Assembly (NCBI RefSeq): GCF_000211815.1
Contig: NZ_GL890975.1
Location: 1-64,000, forward strand
From: Moorena producens 3L
GTDB taxonomy: Bacteria > Cyanobacteriota > Cyanobacteriia > Cyanobacteriales > Coleofasciculaceae
Reading direction: 5' to 3'
Length of the DNA: 64,000 nucleotides
Every line of letters starts with the position of its first letter. Position 1 is the first letter of the stretch. Positions 55,601 through 63,007 of the stretch are shown here, piece by piece. Under the pieces are notes generated by a model, which was not told the DNA's origin, made no database searches, and worked only from the letters and a program-made list of their open reading frames with translations. The position numbers were made by a program, and so were the translations under genes.

Positions 55601-58600
55601 TGCCTGTTGTCTTCTATTGGTGCTTCTTCAACAACAACATGAGCATTTGTACCATTCAAGCCGAAAGAATTCACGGCTGCTCGCCTTGGTATACCTGTTG
55701 GCACTTCCCAAGCTTTAAATTCTGTGTTGACGTAGAAGGGGCTATTGGCAAAATCAATGTTTGGATTGGGTTGATTAAAGTGCAAAGAAGGAACCAGTTT
55801 TTGATTTTTCAGGCATAAAATTGTCTTAATTAAACTAGACATTCCTGCGGCAGTTGCTGCGTTACCAATATTAGTCTTTACTGAACCGATCGCACAAAAT
55901 TGTTTTTGAGCTGTCCACTTAGAAAATGCTTCTGTAAATGCCTCAACCTCGATGGGATCTCCAAGAGGTGTTGCTGTACCGTGAGCTTCTAAATAACTTA
56001 TAGTTTCTGGATTAATTCCAAATTGTTGATAAATATTTTCTGCTAAGCGTGCTTGAGATTTACTACTAGGGGCACTAATTCCATTTGTGCTTCCATCATA
56101 ATTTGTACCTGTACCCTTAATTATTCCATAGATATGATCTTGATCTTGAACTGCTTGCTCATACCTTTTTAATAAAATTGCACCACAACCTTCTCCCCAA
56201 ACTATACCGGATGCTTCAGCATCAAAACTTTTACAACGTCCTTCGGGAGATACCATCTGAAACTGGCTCGACAGTACTTGGAAGTCTGGTGTTAGCATGG
56301 TAGAAATACCACCTGCGATCGCTATTTCGCTCTCTCCCCGTTTAATACTTTCGCAAGCTTGATGAACAGCTACTAATGATGAAGAACAGGCAGCCTCAAC
56401 AGCTACCACTGGTCCTTTAAGATCCAGGAAATAGGCTATTCTTGCTGGTAGAACTGACAGCATAGTTCCTGATAGCACCAGTCGATGATGACCGAAACCT
56501 GAATTGGACAAAAACTTGATATAATCACTGCTTGCTGCCCCAACAAATACTCCACAGTGTTTCCCCTTGAGAGAATCAGGAGCATATCCAGCATCCTCAA
56601 TAGCATGGTAAGCTTCCTCTAAAAAGATTCTTTGTTGAGGTTCGATTAACTCAGCTTCTCCAGGAGAAATTTGAAAGAATAAAGGGTCAAATTTGTCAAT
56701 GTCATCTAAAAAAGCAGCATACTTTGAACAAGCAGTACCTGGATGTTCTGGATCTGAATGATACCAACTTCGTCCTTCCCATCTTCCAGGGGGAGGTTCT
56801 GTTACACTATCAACTCCATGCTTTAAGTTTTCCCAAAATTCCTTCCAGTTTTTTGCTCCTGGATATCGACATGATATTCCAATAATCGCTATATCGTCTG
56901 TTATCCTTTGATCTGGAATTGATTTAGTAGTTACAGATTCTTTTTGCTGAATTTCTAGTAATAGTTGCTCTGCATCCTCTAAGGAAACTTCACCAGATTG
57001 TAATTGATTTAGTATTGCTTCATCCTGATTGCTCTGTCCTTGATTGGGAACGGCAGTGGGTAGATTTTTCTTTGTTGGGGAATTTAGATCTACTGTTTCT
57101 AATAAGTTTTGAGCATTTTCTAAGGATATTTCTCCTGAACTCAGTAGAGATAATATTTGCTCTGTTTTATCTGTATTAATTAATTTATTCTGACCATTAT
57201 TAGGCACTGTTGCTAGTATCTGTTGATCTGTCAACCCCAATAGTAGTTGCTCTGCATTCTCTAAGGATATATCACCGGATTGCAATTGATGTAGTAGTTC
57301 TTCTTGGTGACTCATTGACTCTTGATTTGCTTGCTGGGAACTATTTTTTACGCCATTATAGAGCTCTGGCATAGTTACCACTATTTTGCCGATATGCTTG
57401 CTATGTTGCAGGTGACGGAAAGCTTCCACCACATCTTCACTTGGAAATACTTTGTAAGGTAATGGCTTGAGGCTACCGGACTCAAACAGCAAGGCTAAAT
57501 CGTCCCAAAGCTTGGCATGAAATTGTTTATCTCTAACAAATTCATCTGACATATCAAAGGGAAAATACTTCACATCTGGGCGTCTTTGAGAAACTTGCTC
57601 ATGGCTCCAGATGTTGAGCCTACCAATTTCAATATATCGTCCACCTGGGGCCAGGATATCTATATTTTTGGGGATGTACTCTCCATGAGTCAGGCTATTA
57701 AAAATTACATCTACTCCATTCCCCTGGGTGAGTTCCCTTACTTCACTAGCAAACTCCGTGGTTCGAGAATTCATTACATGTTTTATTCCCTGTTCTCGAA
57801 GAACAGATATTTTGTGGGGACTAGTCGTGGCAAATACTTCTGAGCCAAAAAATTGAGCTAATTGAACTGCAGCTTGTCCTGCACCTCCCGAAGCTGCATG
57901 AATTAATACTCTCTCTCCTGGCTGAACTTTGGCCAAATTATGCAACCCGTAATAGGCAGTGAAAAAAGACATAAAAATAGTAGCTGCCTCTACCATACTC
58001 AGATCAGAAGGCTTAGCCAATAAGTCATCCGGTGAGCAGATAACAAAGCTACTGAAAGCATTGCCGGGATAAGCCAATATCACCTCATCGCCGACTTTCC
58101 ATTGGGATACGTCTGAGCCAACCGCTACAACAGTACCCACACCTTCAACACCAAAGGTGAGATTTTCAGCACTGATAATTCCAGAGCGATATCTTTTTTT
58201 GATGTACTCTTGGAAGATACCCAGTACGTTGAGTACTTCTCGAAAATTAACTGGTACAGCTTTTATTTGAACTTCGACTTCAGTGGATTTAGGCTTTCGA
58301 CGTTCTTGAGGCATCCAAGTTAGATTCTTTAACAAGCCATAACTAGGTATCCTTAACTGAACTGGTTGGGGATTAGGTATTTTTTGTTCTACAGTGCTTT
58401 GGATCAAATTGGGAATTACTGTCTCACCAAACTCTTGCTGAATACGACTGGCTATTTCTGGTTGGTTAAAGGTTACCTGGTGTATTTCTAGTTCTTTTTT
58501 GATAGCTTCAGGAAACTTGGCTTTAATGTCGGCACTCAAATGTTGTTTGAGGGCGACTAGAGATAATCTAGGGCTCTTGGCTATTTTCTGCCCTAGTTGT

Positions 58601-59199
58601 TGGGCATAATTTAGGACATCCTGCCTCGATACAACGGGAAAAGGAATACCTCGTTCAGCTAGTTCTTTTCCTCGATAGTTTTCGCCAGTGTAGATCATTT
58701 CTTGGGCTAATTCGGATCCTAGCTTTTCCCGCAAGATTAATGATGTTGCTCCTACTGGGGTAAAACCATATTTCATGAAGTTAGTTGCATACACACTTTC
58801 TTGGCTAAACACCACAAAATCTGCATACAAACCCAGAAGCAAGCCACCACCAAAACTATGCCCTTGCATTGCTGCAATTATAGGAATTTCGCAATCAAGT
58901 ATCAACCCTGATAAATCAAGAACTTCTACTTCACCCCTAGTCTTTCTAATTAAATATTCTTTGCTAGCCCCTGATGAAAAATAATTACCATAGCCCGTCA
59001 AAATGACTACTTTATATTGCTGATTTTGCGCAACTACACTAAAACAGTGGCGTAAGCCCTCAACTATGCTTGGAGAAAAGCCATTACGACTGCTCTCATC
59101 TTTCATCGTAATTTGCACAACACCATTGCCCAACTCCGTCAGTTGTACCACCTCAGAGTTGCTAGTTCCTAAGTCCCGATTCAAATTCAGTTCTGCCAT
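49612..59199 (-). CDS. curF: CurF: ECH2-ER-(KS-AT-DH-ACP)-Cy-A-PCP hybrid megasynthase
   Basis: A 3195-residue protein. ECH2 decarboxylase (1-265; QGHSFGGGLLLG); ER (285-611; AASGGAGQAAVQ), which in curacin forms the cyclopropane rather than reducing an alkene. A linker carries a triplicated helical motif (623-755). KS (766-1186) has AACSSS but Asn1113 in NIGN in place of NIGH. AT (1310-1636); DH (1685-1965); ACP (Ser near 2024). A Cy domain (from 2088; DMLIFDAWS) cyclises cysteine to thiazoline. The A domain (about 2548-3068) has a specificity code reading DLYNMSLIW, the cysteine code. PCP (GGNSLL near 3110) and a very basic tail (3155-3195) end the protein. The start overlaps the curE end by 13 bp, with GAGGGG upstream. 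The KS-AT-DH-ACP unit is not needed for curacin and looks inactive. Confidence 0.96.
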   Translation of the reverse strand: MAELNLNRDLGTSNSEVVQLTELGNGVVQITMKDESSRNGFSPSIVEGLRHCFSVVAQNQQYKVVILTGYGNYFSSGASKEYLIRKTRGEVEVLDLSGLILDCEIPIIAAMQGHSFGGGLLLGLYADFVVFSQESVYATNFMKYGFTPVGATSLILREKLGSELAQEMIYTGENYRGKELAERGIPFPVVSRQDVLNYAQQLGQKIAKSPRLSLVALKQHLSADIKAKFPEAIKKELEIHQVTFNQPEIASRIQQEFGETVIPNLIQSTVEQKIPNPQPVQLRIPSYGLLKNLTWMPQERRKPKSTEVEVQIKAVPVNFREVLNVLGIFQEYIKKRYRSGIISAENLTFGVEGVGTVVAVGSDVSQWKVGDEVILAYPGNAFSSFVICSPDDLLAKPSDLSMVEAATIFMSFFTAYYGLHNLAKVQPGERVLIHAASGGAGQAAVQLAQFFGSEVFATTSPHKISVLREQGIKHVMNSRTTEFASEVRELTQGNGVDVIFNSLTHGEYIPKNIDILAPGGRYIEIGRLNIWSHEQVSQRRPDVKYFPFDMSDEFVRDKQFHAKLWDDLALLFESGSLKPLPYKVFPSEDVVEAFRHLQHSKHIGKIVVTMPELYNGVKNSSQQANQESMSHQEELLHQLQSGDISLENAEQLLLGLTDQQILATVPNNGQNKLINTDKTEQILSLLSSGEISLENAQNLLETVDLNSPTKKNLPTAVPNQGQSNQDEAILNQLQSGEVSLEDAEQLLLEIQQKESVTTKSIPDQRITDDIAIIGISCRYPGAKNWKEFWENLKHGVDSVTEPPPGRWEGRSWYHSDPEHPGTACSKYAAFLDDIDKFDPLFFQISPGEAELIEPQQRIFLEEAYHAIEDAGYAPDSLKGKHCGVFVGAASSDYIKFLSNSGFGHHRLVLSGTMLSVLPARIAYFLDLKGPVVAVEAACSSSLVAVHQACESIKRGESEIAIAGGISTMLTPDFQVLSSQFQMVSPEGRCKSFDAEASGIVWGEGCGAILLKRYEQAVQDQDHIYGIIKGTGTNYDGSTNGISAPSSKSQARLAENIYQQFGINPETISYLEAHGTATPLGDPIEVEAFTEAFSKWTAQKQFCAIGSVKTNIGNAATAAGMSSLIKTILCLKNQKLVPSLHFNQPNPNIDFANSPFYVNTEFKAWEVPTGIPRRAAVNSFGLNGTNAHVVVEEAPIEDNRQTSPVSPQGGKATGNSEDYLENSVHLLTLSAKTETALGEVISSYQNYLKTNPNLRLGDVCYTASTGRTHFTHRLAVVAPNQQELVEKLRQHQEGKKLAGITSGELLNNTTVAKIAFLFTGQGSQYINMGKQLYQQAPTFRQAINQCEEILSSVETFQETSLRNILYPTDKNSSGSSLLGQTAYTQPALFAIEYALFKLWQSWGIEPDVVMGHSVGEYVAATVAGVFSLEDGLKLIAARGSLMQKLPGDGKMLWAMAPESKVLETLKAKDLSEKVAIAAINGPQSIVISGEGKAVEAIATNLESAGITTKPLKVSHAFHSPLMEPMLAEFEAAAKEITYEQPRIPLISNVTGKQVTEQITTAEYWVNHVRQPVQFAQSMKTLYQEGYELFLEIGPKPVLLSMGRQCLPEKIGVWLPSLRPGVEECQQMLSSLGKLYVEGAKVDWIAFEQNYARQKVALPTYPFQRERYWVSSQNGYEQKSYWLKGKEQHPLLGEKINLAGIEDQHRFQSYIGAESPGYLNHHQVFGKVLFPSTGYLEIAASAGKSLFTSQEQVVVSDVDILQSLVIPETEIKTVQTVVSFAENNSYKFEIFSPSEGENQQTPQWVLHAQGKIYTEPTRNSQAKIDLEKYQAECSQAIEIEEHYREYRSKGIDYGSSFQGIKQLWKGQGKALGEMAFPEELTAQLADYQLHPALLDAAFQIVSYAIPHTETDKIYLPVGVEKFKLYRQTISQVWAIAEIRQTNLTANIFLVDNQGTVLVELEGLRVKVTEPVLTQKSAFKEQLKSASVSERQELLTTQISSAIVNILGLRDGQQIERHQPLFDLGLDSLMAVELKNQLESNLGTSFSSTLLFDYPTVESLVEYLANNVIPIDSFSELPTLIPHPEQRYQPFPLNDIQQAYWIGRNQIFDLGNIATHIYIEVDCENLNLESLHQAWRRLIDHHDMLRMVVLADGNQQILEQVPPYEIEILNLSEESPETIASELEQIRNQMSHEVLPTNQWPLFHLRATRLNEQCFRLHASIDMLIFDAWSTYVLFKQWSELYNNPQSSLPATEISFRDYVLAELELKDSPQYLSSQQYWFNRLDNLPPAPEIPQAKVTSAITDPQFNTHTAQLSQSDWQQLKNKASKANLTPSGVLLSAFASVLNYWSKSSKFTLNLTLFNRLPLHPQVNELIGDFTSVILLEVDNSQAVPFISRAQKLQRQLWEDLEHRYISGVEVQRELYRRGRSQPMGVVFTSTLGLKSLADEEVGRGFGLEHFGEVVYSAAQTPQVLLDHIVTEEKGALAFSWHTVEGLFPEGLIEQMFEAYCDLLQQLATSDEPWMETYHQLLPTAQLALQAQVNQTTQSWSEDILHSLFVKQVQVQSEATAVISPQKSLTYGELYQRSHQLGHGLRKLGVKPNQLVAVVMEKGWEQVVAVLGILMSGGAYLPIDPGLPQERQWYLLEQAQVTQVLTQTHLKQSLGWPEGIKCWSVDTEELAEYDPNPLEPVQTSEDLAYVIYTSGSTGLPKGVMIDHRGAINTILDINQRFKVTPSDRVLALAALNFDLSVYDIFGVLGAGGAIVMPPPKAAKDPACWRELIIAHEVTLWNSVPALMQMLVEHLLGTSATAVGDLRVVMLSGDWLPVDLPSKIQSLWSNVQVMSLGGATEASIWSIGYPIEKVGSDWKSIPYGKPLLNQSFYVLNELMEPRPVWVPGQLYIGGVGLAKGYWKNEHKTQASFITHPVTQEPLYKTGDLGRYLPDGNIEFLGREDFQVKINGYRVELGEIEVALKQFPGIKEAIVTAIGESQQSKRLVAYAVFKEKSVISDSSLTDIHQTEDKNEVGQPDQEINCTSEQLRKYLWQKLPEYMVPDDYVILEALPLTANGKVDRKRLPKPQRQTIADTNQNILPQTKTEQQIAAVWTEVLELEEVGIHDNFFAIGGNSLLVIRVHNKLQELLGIELKVVDLFANPTVHFLSQHLTQIGSKELFMETSKTRGDERVKKGTTRKERRNIRKSLRGKK
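55561..55620. repeat. Degenerate palindromic repeat in the curF KS-AT linker
   Basis: CCCCCCTTGAGGGG followed by ACACAGGGGAGG and a TGCCTGTTG copy matches the element in curJ at 31681-31740 with several substitutions. It falls at the same domain boundary and encodes NRQTSPVSPQGGKATGNSED. Confidence 0.75.
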
Positions 59200-59951
59200 G
59201 GGTATACCCCCTCTTTAGCGAATTGTTTGATTTTTGCTTGAATCGTTGGGTCACCTAAGAGGCTGGCAGACTTGTTGGCGGCTAGATTCTGAGTCTCAGC
59301 TTGAATTATCCATAACTTATTCATATAGTCTTTTAATTCCTTAACCCCAGATAAGGGTAAATATCTTAAACGGCGAATATATTGACTAATCAACTTATTA
59401 GGGTTGCTGTCGTATTCATCGACTAAGCCCCAGTTATAGGCTTCTGAGCCAGAGATTGGTTGAGTTGTGAGGGATAAGCGGTAAGCTTTTTGAAATCCCA
59501 CTCGACGAATCAGAAAGGGCAAAACGCAAGCGGGTAATAAACCAAATAATAGTTCTGATAACACAAAGGTTACTGTTTCATCAGCAATGACCAGATCACT
59601 TGCAGCAACAAAACCCACTCCTCCTGCTTGAACTTTACCACGGACAAGGGACAAAATCACCTTGCTACTTTGGGACATCTGTTTGAGGATGTTGTAGTAG
59701 CCGTGAGCACTGATTTTGGTATCCACCAGCTCGCCATTGGCTATTGCTTGAAAATCCATTCCGGTACAAAAGACATCCGGTAGTCCTTCAAGAATCACTA
59801 CTTTAACGGTTTCTTCGCCTTCAACAGCTTGTAGGGCTGATAACAATTCCTGAGTCAGCTGATCGTTGATGCTATTGTTGGCTTCTGGACGATAGAGCTG
59901 AATTCTTTGTACAGCAGGTTGATGATTTATTTTTATGGTTTTGTAATACAT
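59187..59951 (-). CDS. curE: CurE: enoyl-CoA hydratase-like dehydratase (ECH1)
   Basis: A 254-residue crotonase-fold protein. Oxyanion-hole segments are visible in FCTGMDFQAI and KVQAGGVGFVAASDLV. In HMG-type beta-branching cassettes ECH1 dehydrates the (here chlorinated) HMG-ACP to a glutaconyl-ACP, which ECH2 at the start of CurF then decarboxylates. It acts on the tandem ACPs at the end of CurA. Its last 13 bp overlap curF, giving a fixed 1:1 neighbour pair. Upstream is the largest gap of the operon (256 bp) with a promoter-like sequence directly before the ATG. Confidence 0.96.
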   Translation of the reverse strand: MYYKTIKINHQPAVQRIQLYRPEANNSINDQLTQELLSALQAVEGEETVKVVILEGLPDVFCTGMDFQAIANGELVDTKISAHGYYNILKQMSQSSKVILSLVRGKVQAGGVGFVAASDLVIADETVTFVLSELLFGLLPACVLPFLIRRVGFQKAYRLSLTTQPISGSEAYNWGLVDEYDSNPNKLISQYIRRLRYLPLSGVKELKDYMNKLWIIQAETQNLAANKSASLLGDPTIQAKIKQFAKEGVYPWQN

Positions 59952-59978
59952 ATTATAGTGTTCTCAATGGTTTGTCAA
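59952..59978 (-). promoter_or_regulatory. Sigma70-like promoter sequence upstream of curE
   Basis: On the minus strand TTGACA (59973-59978) is followed after 15 bp by TATAAT (59952-59957). Both boxes match the consensus perfectly, but the spacing is short. The -10 box directly abuts the curE ATG, so a transcript from it would begin inside curE and could mainly serve curF and later genes. TAATAT, two bases on, would give 17-bp spacing. Confidence 0.4.
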
Positions 59979-59996
59979 CCTGGATCATCTTTTTTT

Positions 59997-60030
59997 TCAG
60001 CTATTAGCTATCAGCTATCAGCTGTCAGCT
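59997..60030. repeat. Heptanucleotide repeat (CAGCTAT)n in the curE-curD gap
   Basis: About five degenerate 7-bp units (CAGCTAT, TAGCTAT, CAGCTAT, CAGCTGT, CAGCT) share the CAGC core of the arrays at 34-249. A second 7-bp repeat, AATTTTGAATTTTGAATTCC, lies at 60171-60190 just before the curD stop. Apart from these and the promoter-like boxes, the 256-bp gap 59952-60207 shows no feature that I can name. Confidence 0.8.
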
Positions 60031-60207
60031 TTTTTGCTCCTATCCCCTGTTCTCTGTTACACAGTATTCATTGTTGCTCATCCAGATAACACACTGATGC
60101 AGCTTGGCGTAAATAACCCGTCAGTTTGATATCAATATAATCCTTACTCTATGGACATTTTGAATGCAAGAATTTTGAATTTTGAATTCCGCGCAGCGGC
60201 ACCAGAG

Positions 60208-61467
60208 CTATACCCACTCGTATTTTCGGTGGAATTCCTTGATTGCTTTTAAGACTAATCGACCCTTGCCTGCTATTTTTTTCCAGACTCCGGGGAACAG
60301 TTGATAGTCCAAGGTGACATTTCTAGTGCCAAAGGCAACTGCACTACTATGATAGAGTAACTGCTCATATTCTTCCATACTTAAAGAATAGCGGTCTGCT
60401 AACTGGGCTGATATACCTTGTTGAGCTTGAATTTGCTTCCCTTCTGGAGTCACAACCCCACTATAAAATTCGGAACAACAACCAGAGCCATAGGAAAACA
60501 TCCCAATTCTGCGAGGGGTACTGAAGTCTCCATTGTCGATGGTACTGGCTAAGGATAAAAACAAAGTTGCTCCCATAATATTGCCTACCTGTTGGCAGTA
60601 GACTAATCCCGGCATTACCCTTCTTTGGAAGTCCGCTTCAATCTCTGCAGGTTTAGCTCTTTTCAACCTACGCATCATATTTCTATGAGCGCCTTTAACC
60701 ATACCACCAAAAGGAGTATGAAAACTCAAATAATCAAAACTTTCTCGGTAGTCTACTCCTTCGACTCGGTTTTGATAATGTCGGTAGGCATTTTCGCAAC
60801 AGTCTAGGTAAGAAAGCAAGGATAAGTCGGCATCTCCTGCTTCTGAATCGGGATTAGGTCTACAGGTATCCATGACTTCATAACCATAGTAACCGTTGCA
60901 GCCTACATCAATTTGAAAAATGTGGGGAGTATCACTGACTAAAAGAGCCACGGCTCCAGCACCACTACTGGGTTCAGCAAAAGACCAATCGTAATTGATT
61001 GCTTCTCCTCCCTCGGCAACCAGAAACCGAGAGATATCGGTGGCGATAACTAAGGCTTTGGCTCCCGGAAAGGTTTGGGACAAAATCAAGTTGATTGCCA
61101 TCTGTAAGCCAGCGGTTCCTGAGTAGCAAGCTTGCTTGAGTTCAAACATGCGGCAGTTACGACTTAAGCCCAAATACTCTTGGATATAGGTGCTCATCGA
61201 TTTGCCAAAGTCAATGCCTGACTCGCTGCAGGTAATCACCATTTCTATGCGCTGCTTGTCAGCATCACTCAAGCGATCGATGATGGGCTTGGCGGCATTA
61301 ACCGCATAGGAAACGGGATCTTCATAGGGCAGAGAAACCGCTTTCTCTTTCATCATTAGATTGTCAAAGCGGGAGATATCCAACTGACGCGCTTGTGCCA
61401 ACTTGCGCAGCTCTAATTGGGCTGCACCTCCATATACACTTAGGGCTTCAATGCCAACTTGTTGCAT
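60208..61467 (-). CDS. curD: CurD: HMG-ACP synthase
   Basis: A 419-residue 3-hydroxy-3-methylglutaryl synthase. It adds acetate from the donor ACP (CurB) to the acetoacetyl chain on the CurA tandem ACPs. Catalytic Cys114 lies in QACYSG; the general-base Glu is in CSESGID and a His in SFHTPFGG, the family triad. The frame is open to 61536, but the start at 61467 is chosen because AAGGAG lies 7 nt upstream (61475-61480) and the protein then begins MQQVGIEALSVYGG, as homologues do. The longer version would add a non-homologous hydrophobic stretch and overlap curC by 65 bp. The curC stop is 4 bp upstream. Confidence 0.96.
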   Translation of the reverse strand: MQQVGIEALSVYGGAAQLELRKLAQARQLDISRFDNLMMKEKAVSLPYEDPVSYAVNAAKPIIDRLSDADKQRIEMVITCSESGIDFGKSMSTYIQEYLGLSRNCRMFELKQACYSGTAGLQMAINLILSQTFPGAKALVIATDISRFLVAEGGEAINYDWSFAEPSSGAGAVALLVSDTPHIFQIDVGCNGYYGYEVMDTCRPNPDSEAGDADLSLLSYLDCCENAYRHYQNRVEGVDYRESFDYLSFHTPFGGMVKGAHRNMMRRLKRAKPAEIEADFQRRVMPGLVYCQQVGNIMGATLFLSLASTIDNGDFSTPRRIGMFSYGSGCCSEFYSGVVTPEGKQIQAQQGISAQLADRYSLSMEEYEQLLYHSSAVAFGTRNVTLDYQLFPGVWKKIAGKGRLVLKAIKEFHRKYEWV

Positions 61468-61471
61468 AGCT

Positions 61472-62698
61472 TTACTCCTTGCCCAGTAATAGAGCTGTAT
61501 TGATGCCGCCAAAAGCAAAGCTATTGCTGATGGCATAGTTAATTTCCCCTTGAACAGCAGTTTCTTTGACCCAATTTAGGTTATCATCAATGGGGTCAAC
61601 CAAATTGTGGGTTGGATGACAAAAACTAGAGTTCATTTGTAATAAAGTAGCGATCGCTTCGATAGCTCCAGCCGCAGTTAAACAGTGACCAGTCAAAGAT
61701 TTAGTTGAATTAAGGAGACAATGGTCAACTCCTGTGGATTTCAGAGCAGATACTTCCGTATTGTCACCAATAGGGGAACTGGTACCATGAGTATTGACAT
61801 AATCGATTTGCTCTGGTTTTAAGTCTGCCATAGCTAAAGCTGCACTCATGGCTTGTGCTTCTGCTTTTTGGGATGGTTCAGGGCTACGATTGCCAGCTAA
61901 ATTTAAGCCCCAACCCAGGAGTTTTCCTTGAGAAAGTACTCCTCTTTGTTGAGCGCTGTCAGCTTTTTCTAAGACTATAACTCCACAACCTTCCCCATAA
62001 ATAAAACCGTCATGGTTATGGTCAAATGGTCTACAGGCAAGCTCTGGACTATCAGCAAAACGTTCGCTACCCATAGCTCCCAAATTCATTAGTCCCTGAC
62101 ATTCATAGGCACAGATATCAAAGAGACTACCAACGACAATACTAATATCAGTCACCCCCGTTAAAATTTGGCGAGCTCCATGAATGATAGCGACTGCACC
62201 ACTAGCAGATGCTCCACCTACGGTATAACCTTCTCCTTGAATTGGAAAGCACTGGGAAAGTAAACCCAAGATATCTGTATCCCAAACTGTCAGTCCATAA
62301 GTTGGTCGGATAAATTCTGGACGTGATTGATAACGTTGCCAAGTTTGTTGCTGATGGCGTTGTTGCAGATTGGAGCCACCGATTACTAGACCAATACGTT
62401 CTGGCTTGACTGGGGCAGAGGTTAGTTTAGCATCTTCCCAAGCCTGGGCAACAGCGAACATAGCAACTTGTCCACTCCAGGTTGCACTGCGTAACAATCC
62501 CCTATGTTGAGGAAATAGGGTTCTGACATCAAGCTCTGGTAGTTCTGCACCAATAAATTTTTTACTAGGGCTTTCCCTTCCTGGTCTTTGCAGATAACCA
62601 AATTGAGTTTTACCGGAGAATAGGGCTTCCCGGAAAGATTCAACTTCTTGGGCAATGGGAGTGACAATGCCCATACCAGTTATCTTGATGTCATTCAT
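61472..62698 (-). CDS. curC: CurC: decarboxylating ketosynthase of the HMG cassette
   Basis: A 408-residue KS-fold protein. The nucleophile Cys of condensing enzymes is replaced by Ser164 (GGASASG), while the later His and Lys/His segments remain (NTHGTSS, STKSLTGH). In beta-branching cassettes this enzyme decarboxylates malonyl-ACP to acetyl-ACP on the free-standing carrier CurB, providing the acetyl unit for CurD. It sits between curB and curD in the same order as other HMG cassettes. The 51-bp gap to curB holds nothing notable. Confidence 0.96.
   Translation of the reverse strand: MNDIKITGMGIVTPIAQEVESFREALFSGKTQFGYLQRPGRESPSKKFIGAELPELDVRTLFPQHRGLLRSATWSGQVAMFAVAQAWEDAKLTSAPVKPERIGLVIGGSNLQQRHQQQTWQRYQSRPEFIRPTYGLTVWDTDILGLLSQCFPIQGEGYTVGGASASGAVAIIHGARQILTGVTDISIVVGSLFDICAYECQGLMNLGAMGSERFADSPELACRPFDHNHDGFIYGEGCGVIVLEKADSAQQRGVLSQGKLLGWGLNLAGNRSPEPSQKAEAQAMSAALAMADLKPEQIDYVNTHGTSSPIGDNTEVSALKSTGVDHCLLNSTKSLTGHCLTAAGAIEAIATLLQMNSSFCHPTHNLVDPIDDNLNWVKETAVQGEINYAISNSFAFGGINTALLLGKE
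61475..61480 (-). promoter_or_regulatory. Ribosome-binding site fixing the curD start
   Basis: AAGGAG on the minus strand, 7 nt before ATG at 61465-61467 and lying inside the last codons of curC. It favours the shorter CurD and suggests coupled translation of curC and curD. Confidence 0.8.
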
Positions 62699-62749
62699 AC
62701 ACTAATACCAATTCCCGCTCCCTAAACAACAAACAACCAACAACAAATA

Positions 62750-62989
62750 TTACAATTTTGCTGCAAATAAATCAGCAAGTTCTCCAATATTTTTAGCTCC
62801 AGCCAGTTCAATACGGGGAATATTCAAGGATAGGTCTTCCATCACCATCATGATAATTTCTGCCCGATTAACTGAATCGATACCTAATTTTTTTAAGCTA
62901 TCAGTAGGTTCTAGGGGAGAATCTTCTAATTCTGGTGCTATTTCACGAGTGTATTTTTTTATTATTTTTAGTACTTGTTCTTTGCTCAT
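62750..62989 (-). CDS. curB: CurB: free-standing acyl carrier protein
   Basis: A 79-residue ACP with the phosphopantetheine Ser in LGIDSVNRAE. As the donor ACP of the HMG cassette it carries malonate, which CurC decarboxylates to acetate for CurD. It is quite unlike the acceptor ACPs of CurA (GLDSIVGVEW), as expected if CurD distinguishes donor from acceptor. GGAG lies 7 nt upstream of the ATG. The curA stop is 18 bp upstream. Confidence 0.96.
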   Translation of the reverse strand: MSKEQVLKIIKKYTREIAPELEDSPLEPTDSLKKLGIDSVNRAEIIMMVMEDLSLNIPRIELAGAKNIGELADLFAAKL

Positions 62990-63007
62990 ATTAACTCCAA
63001 TTTACTC

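Noticed and set aside
61468..61536. Longer CurD with 23 extra N-terminal residues
   Set aside because: The extension overlaps curC by 65 bp and does not resemble HMG synthases. The ATG at 61467 has AAGGAG at the right distance.
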